Shown here piece by piece: positions 54,440 through 64,000 of a stretch of 64,000 bases of DNA. The stretch's first letter is position 1. The number at the start of each line of letters is the position of its first letter. The notes under the pieces were generated by a model. The model searched no databases. It was not told the origin of the DNA and was given only the letters and a program-made list of their open reading frames with translations. The position numbers were made by a program, and so were the translations under genes. This DNA is from Chamaelirium japonicum. Its lineage: Eukaryota; Streptophyta; Magnoliopsida; Liliales; Melanthiaceae. The stretch lies in NCBI GenBank assembly GCA_947650365.1, contig OX393550.1, positions 117,549,515-117,613,514 on the forward strand, given 5' to 3'.

Positions 54440-54620
54440 CCGCCACAGGGGAAGCTCCATTCAGTACATCAAAGGTAGGAGAGGCGACGTAGGTTCTCTG
54501 CACGATATGGATCCATCATGGCCATCTACAATGATTACGCCGACGACTTTTGGAGTTTCGGCGTCATCATCCCATTTCTATTTTTCATCTCTTCTATTTG
54601 GAAACTGCTTCTCTTTTGGC
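54440..54620 (+). pseudogene. MAP kinase kinase fragment, copy 2
   Basis: Reads MAIYNDYADDFWSFGVIIPF, the subdomain IX region seen in copy 1 as YDVYTDDIWCFGLIIP. It is followed by the same downstream text (TTTGGAAACTGCTTCTCTTTTGGC here, TTTGGTAACTGCTTC(T)TTTTTGGC at 50418). The two copies lie on either side of the solo LTR, so the locus held a tandem pair before that insertion. Confidence 0.5.
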
Positions 54621-54625
54621 TGAAA

Positions 54626-54629
<4 letters not shown>

Positions 54630-54700
<71 letters not shown>
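54630..54700. repeat. (GA)n microsatellite
   Basis: Pure (GA)n of about 70 bp. Confidence 0.95.
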
Positions 54701-54703
<3 letters not shown>

Positions 54704-55139
54704 GGGGGTGGCTATTGTTTGTGTCAGTCATTATGCCGATGGGGTTGTGCATGTGTGTTAATGGTCTATCGCTCGCCTGTTTGAGCATATTTCTTTGTGC
54801 ATGTTAAAGCCAAGATCCTAATGCTTGCCCACCCTGGGTAGAGCCTTGCTATGTAATCCCTCCCCCCTTGCCTTTGACACTCTAATACACTTTCTTACGT
54901 TTCAAAAAAAAAATGATACTTCAAGCTTTAAATCTTGCACATTGTGTTATTATTCCCAATTTTAATACACTACTTGGTTCTTTTTTTTCTGATATTCTTT
55001 TGATGGGCATGGTAGATTATTGACAACAAGATTAGCAAATACCACTTTGAATTTATTATCAAGTGGGATGCGTCTCTTTTGATCCAAATTGGATTCTGGT
55101 ACTGCTATTATCGAATCCAGCTCACACACACACATTGCG

Positions 55140-55140
<1 letters not shown>
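54701..55140. other. Possible LINE 3' end; otherwise nothing
   Basis: The text around 54800-54912 (CACTTTCTTACGTTTC followed by about ten A) resembles the 3' tail of an L1-type plant LINE. No RT coding sequence was seen upstream. Confidence 0.3.

Positions 55141-55200
<60 letters not shown>
55141..55200. repeat. (GA)n microsatellite
   Basis: Pure (GA)n of about 60 bp. Confidence 0.95.
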
Positions 55201-55202
<2 letters not shown>

Positions 55203-55329
55203 GATCGGGGTGGGGTAACTGTCTTCGGGGTTGGGCATTGTCGGACAAGTCCACGCCGAATGTGGCTAGTCCCACTGAAAATGGGTGCGACGATCATATG
55301 TGGGCCGACATGATCATCTTCAAATTTTT

Positions 55330-55483
55330 TTAATGTTGTCATCCTCGAAATATTGTCACCTCCCTTGAAATATTATCACTGCTTTTGAATTATTATCGTC
55401 ACCTTTAAAATATTTTCCTCCATCAAAATTATGTCACGCCCTCGCCGAATGTGCGTGTCAACAGGCACGGGCATTACTTGTGT

Positions 55484-55490
<7 letters not shown>
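55330..55490 (-). repeat. Dispersed repeat, inverted relative of 21634-21780
   Basis: On the minus strand it starts next to (CA)n with AAGTAATGCCCGTGCCTGTT and continues with GTGACATAATTTTGATGG and AAATATTTTAAAGGTGACGA. Confidence 0.55.
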
Positions 55491-55620
<130 letters not shown>

Positions 55621-55892
55621 GTGGGGGGGTTTCTTAACTATGTTATATGCATAATCGGATTCGGATCATATTTTATAATATCCTTCGGATATCGGATCGG
55701 ATCTGGATATACCCTGATCCGGTCCAATCCGACCCGTTTGACAGACCTACACATGGCATAGGCCTCAGCTTTATAAGTATTTAAAGTTGTTACTATTAGT
55801 TGCCAATTTGAACGTATAGCTGAGTTTAGAGATTATAGATACAATATTAAAGATATTTAATTGATCGAATGATTATTTGAAGTTATGTAGTA

Positions 55893-56012
55893 TGTGAGAA
55901 TAGTCCCACATCGGTAAAGGGGTGGGAGTTCCTCGTCTTCATATACCATTGCCCTCTTCCTCTCATCACCGGTTTTGAGGGGGCATGGGAATTGTACACA
56001 TGGTATCAGAGC
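55893..56012 (+). mobile_element. TRIM-like LTR plus primer binding site
   Basis: A 108-bp stretch begins TGTGAGAATAGTCCCACATC and ends TTGTACACA, with TGTG...CACA inverted termini. It is followed at once by TGGTATCAGAGC (56001-56012), complementary to the 3' end of initiator-Met tRNA. The size fits a terminal-repeat retrotransposon in miniature. Its interior is cut 33 bp later by the large LTR at 56046. Confidence 0.65.
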
Positions 56013-56045
56013 TAGGTCTCACTCTGTCTCCCCTCCATGTGGTCC

Positions 56046-59000
56046 TGTAATACCCGATACGTTGATTTCAGGGCAGCCTGGTTTTATTATTATTTTTTTT
56101 ATTGTTGCTAAATTTATTGAATTGTTTTTCGTATTTATGATCGTCGATGGTGTGTGCTTGAACCTGAGTTGGACCGGGCAGTGGGCCCGGGGTCCAGGTC
56201 GCTAGGCGACACTGGAGGCATGGTATGAATGTTTTGGTAATAATATAAATTAAGTAATATATCAGGTTTTTAGACGAGTCTGTCGGACTCGTGAGGTTTG
56301 CGCATTGGCCCGTCTCGATGCGATGCAAGCTCGAGTGCGAGCCATGTTCAACTGCGAGCTTTGCTTAAAAAAAAAAAAGAGAATTAAATTTAAAACCTAA
56401 ATCTAAACCTATCCCACTACCCATTCAACCAACCCCATTACCCAACTATTCAGCCAACCCAACCCTTTCAACCAACCCTCTTTCAACCATTCAGCCAACC
56501 CAACCCAACCCAATTACAGGGCGTCTCTCTCTCTCTATCTCTCAATCCCAAAACCTGAAACCCCACTCTCCCTCTCAAACCCGATCTCTCTCTCTAACCC
56601 GATCCCTATCTTCCCCCCTCTATCTCTCAACCGATCCCTCTCTATCCCGCAGCCCCAACAACCCCGATCCCTTCCCTCTCATCTCTATCCCGTCAGGTCC
56701 CCCCCCCCCTATATAAATTAAACCCAAAACCCAGCCCGACCCCATCCCTCACATCTCTCGATCTCTCCCTCTTTCATCTAACCTCCTCTCCCCTGCGATC
56801 ATTGGGGCGCGCGGCAGCCGACCAGGGAGGAGCAGCCGGTGCTGGGGAGGAGCAGCTGGAGGAAGAGCCATCGTCGACGACCCCCGACTGCACCAGGTCA
56901 GCCCCCTCTCCGTCCCCTGTTCTTTTTCTCCGGCTCTGTTGAGACCAACCCGACGAACCCCTATTTTTTTCTCCTTTTGTGATGATCAGACCGACGACCC
57001 TGTCGATCGGATCTATGCCCGACGACCCTGCCGATCGAATCTATGCCCTGTTTTTTTTTGTTTTCTTTCTGTAAGAAATCCGGCCGACCTCTAACCCTCT
57101 TGGGGTTTTGGACCTCGATGCGGCCTTGGTAGCCGGTGGCCGAGCTACCGACGAACCAATCCATTGCATGCCGCTCCCTTCGTTCTCACCTTGCTGCAAT
57201 GGCTGCCGACGGCCTCGTTGTCGGCAGCCATGCAACAGGTGGTACCCGACCCAGTCCGACTAGGCCCCATGTGCTAACAGCCACCTACCCCTTTGATCCC
57301 GTGTTCCCTCCGTGGTGGTGACCGCCGTCGGCTTTAACGTTGACTTGCAGACAGTAGAAGCCAACCACCATTGATGGCAGACCAACTAATACCCCTTTAA
57401 CCATATCGATCTTCGTGTCCATAACACGATGATAATAGCATCCGGTCCCCATGCAATTAAAATTGAAATCCCCGTTTTTAGCTTATTAGTAACATATGGA
57501 TGCATGCAACTTACCAGTTCGTACCGGGGCGATCCAACCGTTGACGGAGTAAAGGCCAGAGACGGGAGTCCGTGCACGTCGACCAGGTGACACAGTACGC
57601 TTTCTTTAATAATTAATAATGTGAATATAGAAATTAAGGGTAGGCGCCCATAACGCTGCATGCGGGTCCCGCCGGACGTCGTCGCATGTGGTCGAGTGGA
57701 CCCCGCCTTGCATGCGGAGTCACGAGTCCGGCGACGCATGCATAAAAAGTTAATAATTTAACAATAAATATTTTATTGTTTGCATGGACACCATAGATAG
57801 GTTTTTCCTTAATTTGAATAAATTAATAATTAAAAGAATTATCGGGACCCACCCTCCTAAGGGAGCGTGGTAACCCTAGTAAAGGGATTTTTGGGCAAGA
57901 ATGCTTTATGATATTTAATTATGATGCTGGGTTGTGAGCGGGTGCGAATCCTGGTGTAATCCATCGAAAATGATTAAACACTGTTTAGTTTTCCTTTAAT
58001 GCCATGTGGTTTTGTTAATCATTGTTAACCTACCTGGTTAGAGGGTAGGGACCCCGTGCGCGCAAGGGTCGTGAACCACCTTGCGCGTACAGCCGAAGTT
58101 GAGTAGGTTAGGGGTCACGGGCAAGGGTTGTGGTAAAGCCAATAGGAGGTGCCCTCAAGTAGGGATTGGCCTAGCATCCCTGTCCCGGGGAGTTAAAGTC
58201 CCTATAGTAAAGCAAGTTGGGCGGTAGAGCTCCACCGTGAAAGACGGGAAACCCCTTATGATCATCTGGGTGAATTGTGCATGGTGTTGGTGGATGCACG
58301 GCGAGAGAGTTGGCTCTCTACATCGAAATAAAAGGCCCGATAGTAATGCCCGACCGGGGGCAGGTTGAACAAAATATCCGGGGTTCATGTTGAATGTGTT
58401 ATTGTTTGATTATAAATTTTGAATTGTATGACTGTATACACGATAACCTAGTGACAGTAGGATTTGCATGTGAATGTAGAAATTGCATGGACACATAGGA
58501 CGTGTTTGAGAACATAGCTTGACAATTAGATTAATCAATAATTTGTCTTAAAAATTGAGCGTTGTTAATTATTAAAATTGTTAGCTTGTCACTAGTCATT
58601 TATTTGGCTAATCTCCCAAATGTATTTTTGGGGGCTACTCATTCCCACGAGTAGACTCTTCTGCAGGAGCTGAGGCACAGGAGCAGCAGTAGGAGTCCAG
58701 CAGTCAGTAGAGTAGCAGCTTATTTTTTTTCTATTTATGTCAATCTTAGTAGTGGTACCTTTTCTTCGGATGTAATCGAATTGGATTGGAATAAGTTTCT
58801 ATTAGTTAGTTAGTTTGATAAGTGGTAATGTGCCAGCTGAATTTTCTTTGGGTAGGCCTCTCCTCAAGGCCCCAAGCCTAGGTTAGATCACTACAAAAAT
58901 ATAAAACGAATAACTGACCAAATTTGACAAGCCCAGTAGATAGGACCTTCAGACAGATGCACCGAGTGTTCGGGAGCGGGTGAGATACTCGGCTCGCCGT

Positions 59001-59264
59001 CGGAGGCTTGAGCCGCGTGCTCCTTTAGAGTATATTCTGTCAGTATGTTGTGACACCGTTGAGTCGCATGTACTGAAAGGATATCCCTTTTAAAGGTCGA
59101 GCCTGATATTTGTTTCTCCCCTTTCTTTCATTTGCTTGTGTGTGAGCGTAGAAAGAGCCCAGTGAGAATCCTAAATTGGCATAGTTAAGTAACCATACCC
59201 ATAACCCTCTTCCTTTCTCACCTCACACCCCAGGAATCGGTCTTCAGATTTCTGGGGCGTGACA
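56046..59264 (+). mobile_element. 5' LTR of Ty3-gypsy chromovirus (Tekay/Del type)
   Basis: Begins TGTAATACCCGATACG and ends TCTGGGGCGTGACA, just before the PBS; 3,219 bp. The upstream 5-mer is GGTCC, which should recur beyond the window after the 3' LTR. LTRs of this size are usual for the Tekay/Del clade. A likely TATA box is at 56709-56720. A CT-rich stretch precedes it (56520-56660). Confidence 0.88.
56709..56720 (+). promoter_or_regulatory. Probable TATA box in 5' LTR
   Basis: CTATATAAATTA lies in an otherwise C-rich context about 660 bp into the LTR, the best TATA candidate for the element's transcript. Inference from sequence only. Confidence 0.5.
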
Positions 59265-59266
59265 GC

Positions 59267-59278
59267 TGGTATCAGAGC
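59267..59278 (+). promoter_or_regulatory. Primer binding site (tRNA-iMet)
   Basis: TGGTATCAGAGC, two bases after the LTR end, is complementary to the 3' end of plant initiator methionine tRNA and starts minus-strand DNA synthesis in most plant Ty3-gypsy elements. Confidence 0.92.
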
Positions 59279-59386
59279 CTAGGGATATGTTCCTTGGGGT
59301 TAGTTTCTAGGATTATGAGTCTAAGTCTAGAGTCTAAATAGTTGGTTAATAGATAGTTGACGTTAGGACTGTCTTTTCAATTTCAG

Positions 59387-60604
59387 ATGGCGGGTACTAG
59401 GAGTGGAAATGGTGCGAGCAACGGAGCAGGATCGTCCTTTGTGTCTGATAGCACGGCGAGGATGATGGAAATGCTCCAGGGGATGGCCACCATGGTCCAG
59501 CAGCAGCAGGTTGCTGTTGCGCAGCAGCAGACGGCTGCTCAGCAGCAGGCCGAGCTAGCACAGGCTGCTCTTGCCCAGGCCCAGGCTCGTCAGCAGGCTG
59601 AGGGCGAGCGGCAAGGGAAATTGCTGAAAGACTTCAAGGCGATGGGACCACCGAGCTTCAAGGGCGAGCCTGACCCCATAGAGGCCGATCGTTGGTTCCA
59701 GCAGACCGAGAAGATACTGAACGCGTTGGGCATCACCGACGATAGGAGAGTGACCTTCGCCTCGTACCAGTTTGAGGCTGAGGCAGACTTCTGGTGGCAG
59801 ACTGTCCAGCGTACCAGAGCAGCAGATCGAGGAGCGATTACGTGGCAGGAGTTTGAGAAACTCTTTCGGAAGAAGTTCTTTCCGGTTACCGTGCAGAACC
59901 GGATGAAGATGGAGTTTCTGGCGCTCTATCAGGGATCTCGTACTGTGACACAGTATGAGGCCAAGTTCTCGGAGCTTGCGAGGTATGCTCCACACCAGGT
60001 GGCAACCGACGGCAGGAGAGCCTTGCGTTTTGAGCATGGCTTGAATCCAGCAATCAGAGGTAGGGTTACTCCTTTCTTGGGGCAATCATATGAGGAGTTG
60101 GTCAACCGGTCCCTAGCAGTGGAGCAGGAGTTGAAGGAGTCCCGCGCTATCATGGAGAAGCGGAGTGGCAGCAGTCGCAACGGTCCACCGGCTCAGAAGA
60201 GGTTTAGGCCTATGGAGACTCGACCCCCGCCGCGCCAGCCTCAGAACTTTCGGGGTCCTCCAGCTCTTGGACCGCCGCGGCGTGGATGTTTTCAGTGTGG
60301 TTCGTTTGAGCATCTGAAGTGGAACTGTCCACAGCTTCGTCGGCAGCCACTCCTACCAGCTCCACCACAGAGGCCTGCTCTGCCGCCACCACCTGTGCAG
60401 CAGCAGAGGCCTCCACAGAGAGCTCAGCAGCAGCAGCGTCCTCCCCAGGCACAGCAGCAGAGGTCTTTCCCCCGTCAGGGCGGAGGAGGCAGCCAGGCTC
60501 AGGGAAGGACGTACATGCTAGTTGGTCAAGACCCAGAGGCTTCTGGGGGAGCGATCGAAGGTAACCCTGAACTTAGAATTTCAATTCGTAGACGTATGGT
60601 GTAG
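59387..60604 (+). CDS. gag: Gag polyprotein of the chromovirus
   Basis: I chose the ATG at 59387 because MAGTRSGNG resembles the usual start of Tekay/Del Gag; an in-frame ATG at 59357 would add ten residues. After a Gln-rich stretch comes the capsid-type Retrotrans_gag domain (FKGEPDPIEADRWFQQTEKI, FWWQTVQRTRA, FRKKFFP, ALYQGSRTVTQYEAKFSELA). A Pro/Gln/Arg-rich tail follows, with one zinc knuckle CFQCGSFEHLKWNC (CX2CX4HX4C). Gag packages the RNA into virus-like particles. The frame is intact. The last ~14 codons may be intronic read-through (see 60561-60689). Confidence 0.9.
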   Translation: MAGTRSGNGASNGAGSSFVSDSTARMMEMLQGMATMVQQQQVAVAQQQTAAQQQAELAQAALAQAQARQQAEGERQGKLLKDFKAMGPPSFKGEPDPIEADRWFQQTEKILNALGITDDRRVTFASYQFEAEADFWWQTVQRTRAADRGAITWQEFEKLFRKKFFPVTVQNRMKMEFLALYQGSRTVTQYEAKFSELARYAPHQVATDGRRALRFEHGLNPAIRGRVTPFLGQSYEELVNRSLAVEQELKESRAIMEKRSGSSRNGPPAQKRFRPMETRPPPRQPQNFRGPPALGPPRRGCFQCGSFEHLKWNCPQLRRQPLLPAPPQRPALPPPPVQQQRPPQRAQQQQRPPQAQQQRSFPRQGGGGSQAQGRTYMLVGQDPEASGGAIEGNPELRISIRRRMV

Positions 60605-60689
60605 TTGTCTTTGCTATTAGTTTTGATTCGTTAGAGCTTGTAGCAACCGGTAGCTAGATTAGTTTCTTACATGTTTCCGATAACGCTAG
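60561..60689 (+). other. Probable GT-AG intron between gag and protease
   Basis: A 129-bp stretch starts GTAACC after GAAG and ends CGATAACGCTAG, T-rich and with stops in the gag frame (TAG at 60602). Removing it joins gag and protease in frame and brings together parts that are contiguous in related elements. Unspliced RNA would give Gag alone. Splice use is inferred; a small insertion could look the same. Confidence 0.55.
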
Positions 60690-61432
60690 GTACCCTTCCT
60701 GTCTTTTCGACCCTTGCTTTCGTTCATTTCGATAGCGGGTCTACTCACTCCTATATCGTCCCCAGTTTTGTCAAGACTTTGGGACTGGAGTCGGTTCCAT
60801 TGGGTCATACTCTGTCGGTGTTTTCACCGCTCGAGGTAAGTACCGATGTGGACCGGATCTGCCGGGACTGCATCATTCATATAGGAGACAGAGAGCTCTC
60901 GGCAGACCTCATTGTCCTGAGCTTAGGAGGAGTGGACGTACTGCTTGGGATGGATTGGATGTCAGCCTATCACGTTACCCTCGATTGCTTTACTAAGAAG
61001 GTCACATTCTCACCTCCGGGGAGCGAGGCGTTCTACTTCTTGGGAGACAAGCAGAAGATCTTGTGCCCGGTACCGCTGCAGCAGATCACCCTCAGCTTAC
61101 TAGCGCAGCTACCGAGTAGAGATAAAGATGGGAATCCAGTAGTGCTACCACCGATGGTTCGTGAGTTTCCGGATGTCTTCCCAGATGAGCTTCCAGGCTT
61201 GCCTCCACCTCGAGAGGTTGAGTTTGCTATAGATCTCGCACCAGGAGCAGCACCGATCTCAGTTGCTCCGTATAGGATGGCTCCCGCGGAGCTAAAGGAG
61301 CTGAAGACCCAGTTGGAGGAGTTACTCGATAGAGGCTTCATTCGTCCTAGCACATCTCCTTGGGGAGCCCCAGTTTTTTTGCTCAGAAGAAGGATGGGAC
61401 GAAGAGGCTTTGTATCGACTATCGTAAGCTGA
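60690..61432 (+). CDS. pol: Chromovirus protease and start of RT
   Basis: The frame has the aspartic-protease active site [14 protein letters not shown] and the later [20 protein letters not shown]. Next come the linker and the beginning of RT ([52 protein letters not shown]). It fails at a run of seven T (61374-61380), after which similarity continues in another frame. The lesion is a one-base length change in the homopolymer and could also be a sequencing error. ATG codons at its start are probably irrelevant if gag-pol is read as a fusion. Confidence 0.85.
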
Positions 61433-63042
61433 ATAGCATAACGATCAAGAAAAAGTACCCTTTACCTCGAATTGAGGACCTTTTTGATCAGTTGAAGGGG
61501 GCTTGCTATTTCTCGAAGATCGACCTGAGGACCGGATATCACCAGTTGGCTGTGAGAGCGGAGGATATTCCGAAGACGGCGTTCCGAACGCGATATGGGC
61601 ACTATGAGTTCTTGGTCATGCCCTTTGGTCTAACGAACGCCCCTGCAGTATTTATGGATCTGATGAACCGAGTCTTCAGCATGTTCCTGGACAGATTCGT
61701 TGTAGTATTTGTGGACGATGTTCTCATTTACTCCAAGACGGAGGGAGATCATCGAGAGCACCTGAGTGCTGTGTTGCAGACCCTCAGAGACCACCAACTG
61801 TATGCCAAGCTCAGTAAGTGTGAGTTTTGGATGCAGGAGGTGAAGTTCCTCGGACACGTTGTCTCGCAGGAAGACATCTCCGTGGATCCATCGAAGATAG
61901 AGGCCGTGATGGACTGGGAGCAGCCAAAGAACGTATTTGAGATCAGGAGTTTCTTGGGGCTAGCGGGCTATTATAGACGTTTTGTGGAGGGATTTTCTCG
62001 TCTAGCAGCACCTCTCACCCGTCTGACAAAGAAGGGTGTCAGGTTCGAGTGGTCGGAAGATTGTGAGAAGTCCTTCCGGGAGTTGAAGAGGCGTCTTACT
62101 TCGGCCCCAATGCTTACGATTCCGGCCAGTGGCAAAGGTTATGTTGTCTTCACCGATGCCTCACTGATGGGGCTTGGAGCTGTACTGATGCAGGATGGTA
62201 GGGTGGTAGCCTATGCCTCTAGGCAATTGAAGACTCACGAGAGGAACTATCCCACCCATGACTTGGAGTTGGCTGCAGTGGTTTTCGCCCTGAAGATATG
62301 GAGACACTACTTGTACGGTGAGGAGTTCGATATGTATTGCGACCATAAGAGTTTGCGATACATCGGGAGTCAGAAGGATCTGAATATGCGTCAGAGGAGA
62401 TGGATCGAGGTCCTGAAGGATTTCAACTATTCGTTTTTTTACCACCCTGGTAAAGCGAACGTAGTTGCAGATGCCTTGAGCCGGAAGTCCCGCAGCCAGC
62501 TTGCTAGATTGGTGACTGATCGACAGGACTTTCTGGCCACGATAGAAGCCTTTGATTTGTGGGTTCAATGGGAGTCCTCTCATACCGTGTTGTGCACCAT
62601 GCGAGTGCAGCCTAGCCTACTTCAGAAGGTGATTGCAGCACAGAGGCTGGATTCTGAGTTGGAGGAGATTAGAGTGCGGTGCGGCAGTGGGGAGTCTGTC
62701 CCTGATTGGTCGATCGATGCTGATGGAGGTCTGAGGTTTCGGAGGAGGTTGTGCCTCCCTGCTGATGAGGAGGTTCGAGAGGAGGTGTTGTCAGAGGCGC
62801 ATCGATCCAAATTCTCGGTGCACCTTGGCGGCACCAAGATGTATCTTGATTTGAGGAGACAGTTCTGGTGGAAGGGCATAAAGCGTGACGTGGCCGCCTT
62901 TGTGTCTAGATGTTTGACTTGTCAGCAAGTCAAGGCTGAGCACCAGAGACCGGCTGGATTGCTACAGCCGCTTCCAATAGCTGAGTGGAAATGGGACGAT
63001 GGATTTTGTTTCGGGGTTGCCTCTGACCCGGAACAAACATGA
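61381..63042 (+). CDS. pol: Chromovirus reverse transcriptase, RNase H, integrase N-part
   Basis: RT motifs are in order: [45 protein letters not shown] and the catalytic FVDDVLIY (near 61710). RNase H follows, with [36 protein letters not shown] and [10 protein letters not shown]. The integrase HHCC zinc region is [22 protein letters not shown] and CLTCQQVK (near 62790-62930). The frame then departs at about 62997 and stops at 63042. Compared with relatives, about eight bases seem missing at the lesion. The catalytic residues upstream are present. Confidence 0.9.
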   Translation, partial: AQKKDGTKRLCIDYRKLNSITIKKKYPLPRIEDLFDQLKGACYFSKIDLRTGYHQLAVRAEDIPKTAFRTRYGHYEFLVMPFGLTNAPAVFMDLMNRVFSMFLDRFVVVFVDDVLIYSKTEGDHREHLSAVLQTLRDHQLYAKLSKCEFWMQEVKFLGHVVSQEDISVDPSKIEAVMDWEQPKNVFEIRSFLGLAGYYRRFVEGFSRLAAPLTRLTKKGVRFEWSEDCEKSFRELKRRLTSAPMLTIPASGKGYVVFTDASLMGLGAVLMQDGRVVAYASRQLKTHERNYPTHDLELAAVVFALKIWRHYLYGEEFDMYCDHKSLRYIGSQKDLNMRQRRWIEVLKDFNYSFFYHPGKANVVADALSRKSRSQLARLVTDRQDFLATIEAFDLWVQWESSHTVLCTMRVQPSLLQKVIAAQRLDSELEEIRVRCGSGESVPDWSIDADGGLRFRRRLCLPADEEVREEVLSEAHRSKFSVHLGGTKMYLDLRRQFWWKGIKRDVAAFVSRCLTCQQVKAEHQRPAGLLQPLPIAEWKWDDGFCFGVASDPEQT

Positions 63043-64000
63043 CTCAGTTTGGGTGATCGTGGACCGACTGACGAAGTCGGCGCACTTTCTTCCGGTGCGG
63101 ACGACGATGACATCTGTCGACCGAGCGAAGTTATATGTGAGGGAAATTGTCAAGCTGCACGGAGTTCCAGTTTCCATTGTCTCGGATCGAGATCCTTGGT
63201 TCGTATCTCGATTTTGGGAGAGCCTGCAGACAGCTTTGGGAACGGAGCTCAGTTTTAGCACTGCGTTTCACCCGCAGACGGATGGCCAATCAGAGAGGAC
63301 GATTCAGATTTTGGCGGATATGTTGCGGGCTTGCACAGTAGATTTTGGAGGCAGTTGGGAGGAGCACCTACCTCTTGTAGAGTTCGCCTACAACAATAGT
63401 CACCAAGCTAGCATCGGCATGGCCTCCTATGAGGCTTTGTACGGGAGGCCATGTCGGTCACCTCTTTGTTGGGAGGAGGTAGGAGAGCGGAGTCTCTTGG
63501 GGCCAGAGCTTGTCCAGGAGACGACTGAGAAGATCCAACTGATTAGAGAGCGACTTAGAGCGGCGCAGAGTCGACAGAAGAGCTACGCAAATGTGCGTCG
63601 ACGCCCACTCGAGTTTACTGTCGGAGACCATGTCCTCCTGAAGGTTTCCCCTCGGCGAGGCATCACCAGATTTGGGAAGAAAGGAAAGTTGGCTCCGAGG
63701 TTCATAGGTCCTTTCGAGATCTTGGAGAGAGTTGGCGAGGTAGCATATCGTCTGGCACTGCCCCCGCAGCTCTCTAGCGTCCACGGTGTCTTTCACGTGT
63801 CAATGCTTCGGAGGTATGAGCCAGACCCGTCGCATGTGTTAGATTGGCAGGACCTGACCCTCAGTTCAGACGCGTCCTATGAGGAGCGACCGATTAGGAT
63901 CTTGGCTAGAGAAGATCGAGTGCTTCGTACAAAGACCATCCCTATGGTGAAGGGGCAGTGGCAGCACTGTAGTGAGGAGGAGGCTACGTGGGAGCTCGAA
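62999..64000 (+). CDS. pol: Chromovirus integrase core and chromodomain, cut by window end
   Basis: From 62999 a frame stays open to the last base (334 codons). It reads [36 protein letters not shown] and [12 protein letters not shown], holding the second Asp and the Glu of the DDE triad, with the first Asp in MDF. Next come [13 protein letters not shown], the GPF-type stretch [13 protein letters not shown] and [13 protein letters not shown]. Last is a chromodomain-like end [19 protein letters not shown] with EEATWELE. A chromodomain after integrase marks chromoviruses and guides insertion to particular chromatin. Codons after the 62997 lesion are intact. Confidence 0.88.
   Translation, partial: MDFVSGLPLTRNKHDSVWVIVDRLTKSAHFLPVRTTMTSVDRAKLYVREIVKLHGVPVSIVSDRDPWFVSRFWESLQTALGTELSFSTAFHPQTDGQSERTIQILADMLRACTVDFGGSWEEHLPLVEFAYNNSHQASIGMASYEALYGRPCRSPLCWEEVGERSLLGPELVQETTEKIQLIRERLRAAQSRQKSYANVRRRPLEFTVGDHVLLKVSPRRGITRFGKKGKLAPRFIGPFEILERVGEVAYRLALPPQLSSVHGVFHVSMLRRYEPDPSHVLDWQDLTLSSDASYEERPIRILAREDRVLRTKTIPMVKGQWQHCSEEEATWELE

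Noticed and set aside
56001-56012. PBS of the large chromovirus
   Set aside because: It lies upstream of that element's 5' LTR; its own PBS is at 59267. This one belongs to the small LTR at 55893.
59555-60452. Minus-strand frames opposite gag
   Set aside because: Shadow frames of the plus-strand gag; no motif.

Overview
This is a transposon-dominated window of flowering-plant nuclear DNA. That reading rests on GT-AG introns, an RPA-like gene and a Helitron with plant-type domain structure, a Tekay/Del-type Ty3-gypsy chromovirus, a tRNA-type SINE, hAT and Tourist MITEs, and very long (TA)n and (CT)n tracts. The species cannot be named from the sequence. No rRNA gene, functional tRNA gene, CRISPR array or bacterial operon is present.

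Left part (1-20 kb): an LTR fragment (1-860), a decayed RPA-like OB-fold pseudogene (1261-1925, minus), a (CT)n tract split by a hAT-like MITE (3218-3648), and a SINE with its target duplication (4837-4993). Next comes the only host gene I can assemble, a minus-strand zf-met/C2H2 zinc-finger gene with exons 18812-18387, 7145-6975 and 6107-5640. Its first intron is about 11.2 kb and holds five hAT-like foldback elements, four with good 8-bp target duplications, a palindromic element in (TA)n, and a dead RTE-type LINE.

Middle part (20-40 kb): palindromic elements and tandem repeats, a TRS120-like exon fragment (minus, near 22 kb), and a degenerate but well recognisable Helitron Rep-helicase gene (26206-31480, minus) with seven nonsense codons and one frameshift. 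Its N-terminal exon has been amplified. A three-unit, 1001-bp tandem array carrying Tourist-like MITEs lies at 36.4-39.4 kb.

Palindrome archipelago (40.66-49.57 kb): at least 15 foldback elements of several families sit one after another, mostly separated by pure (TA)n tracts of 30-200 bp. Several families with unrelated ends share the same interior plan: four copies of one ~50-nt core arranged so that each arm is itself a hairpin, around a common central spacer. This is the strongest candidate for something not yet described. Insertion in (TA)n microsatellites has a precedent in the rice Micron elements. A solo LTR (42804-44756) has landed inside one of these elements.

Right part (50-64 kb): a 3.93-kb solo LTR with perfect 5-bp target duplication (50483-54413) interrupts a duplicated MAP-kinase-kinase pseudogene. 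It is followed by a TRIM-like LTR with primer binding site (55893-56012). A related Ty3-gypsy chromovirus then starts at 56046 (5' LTR, PBS, gag, protease, RT, RNase H, integrase, chromodomain) and runs off the window end. Its gag and pol are separated by what looks like a 129-bp GT-AG intron, and pol carries two frameshifting lesions.
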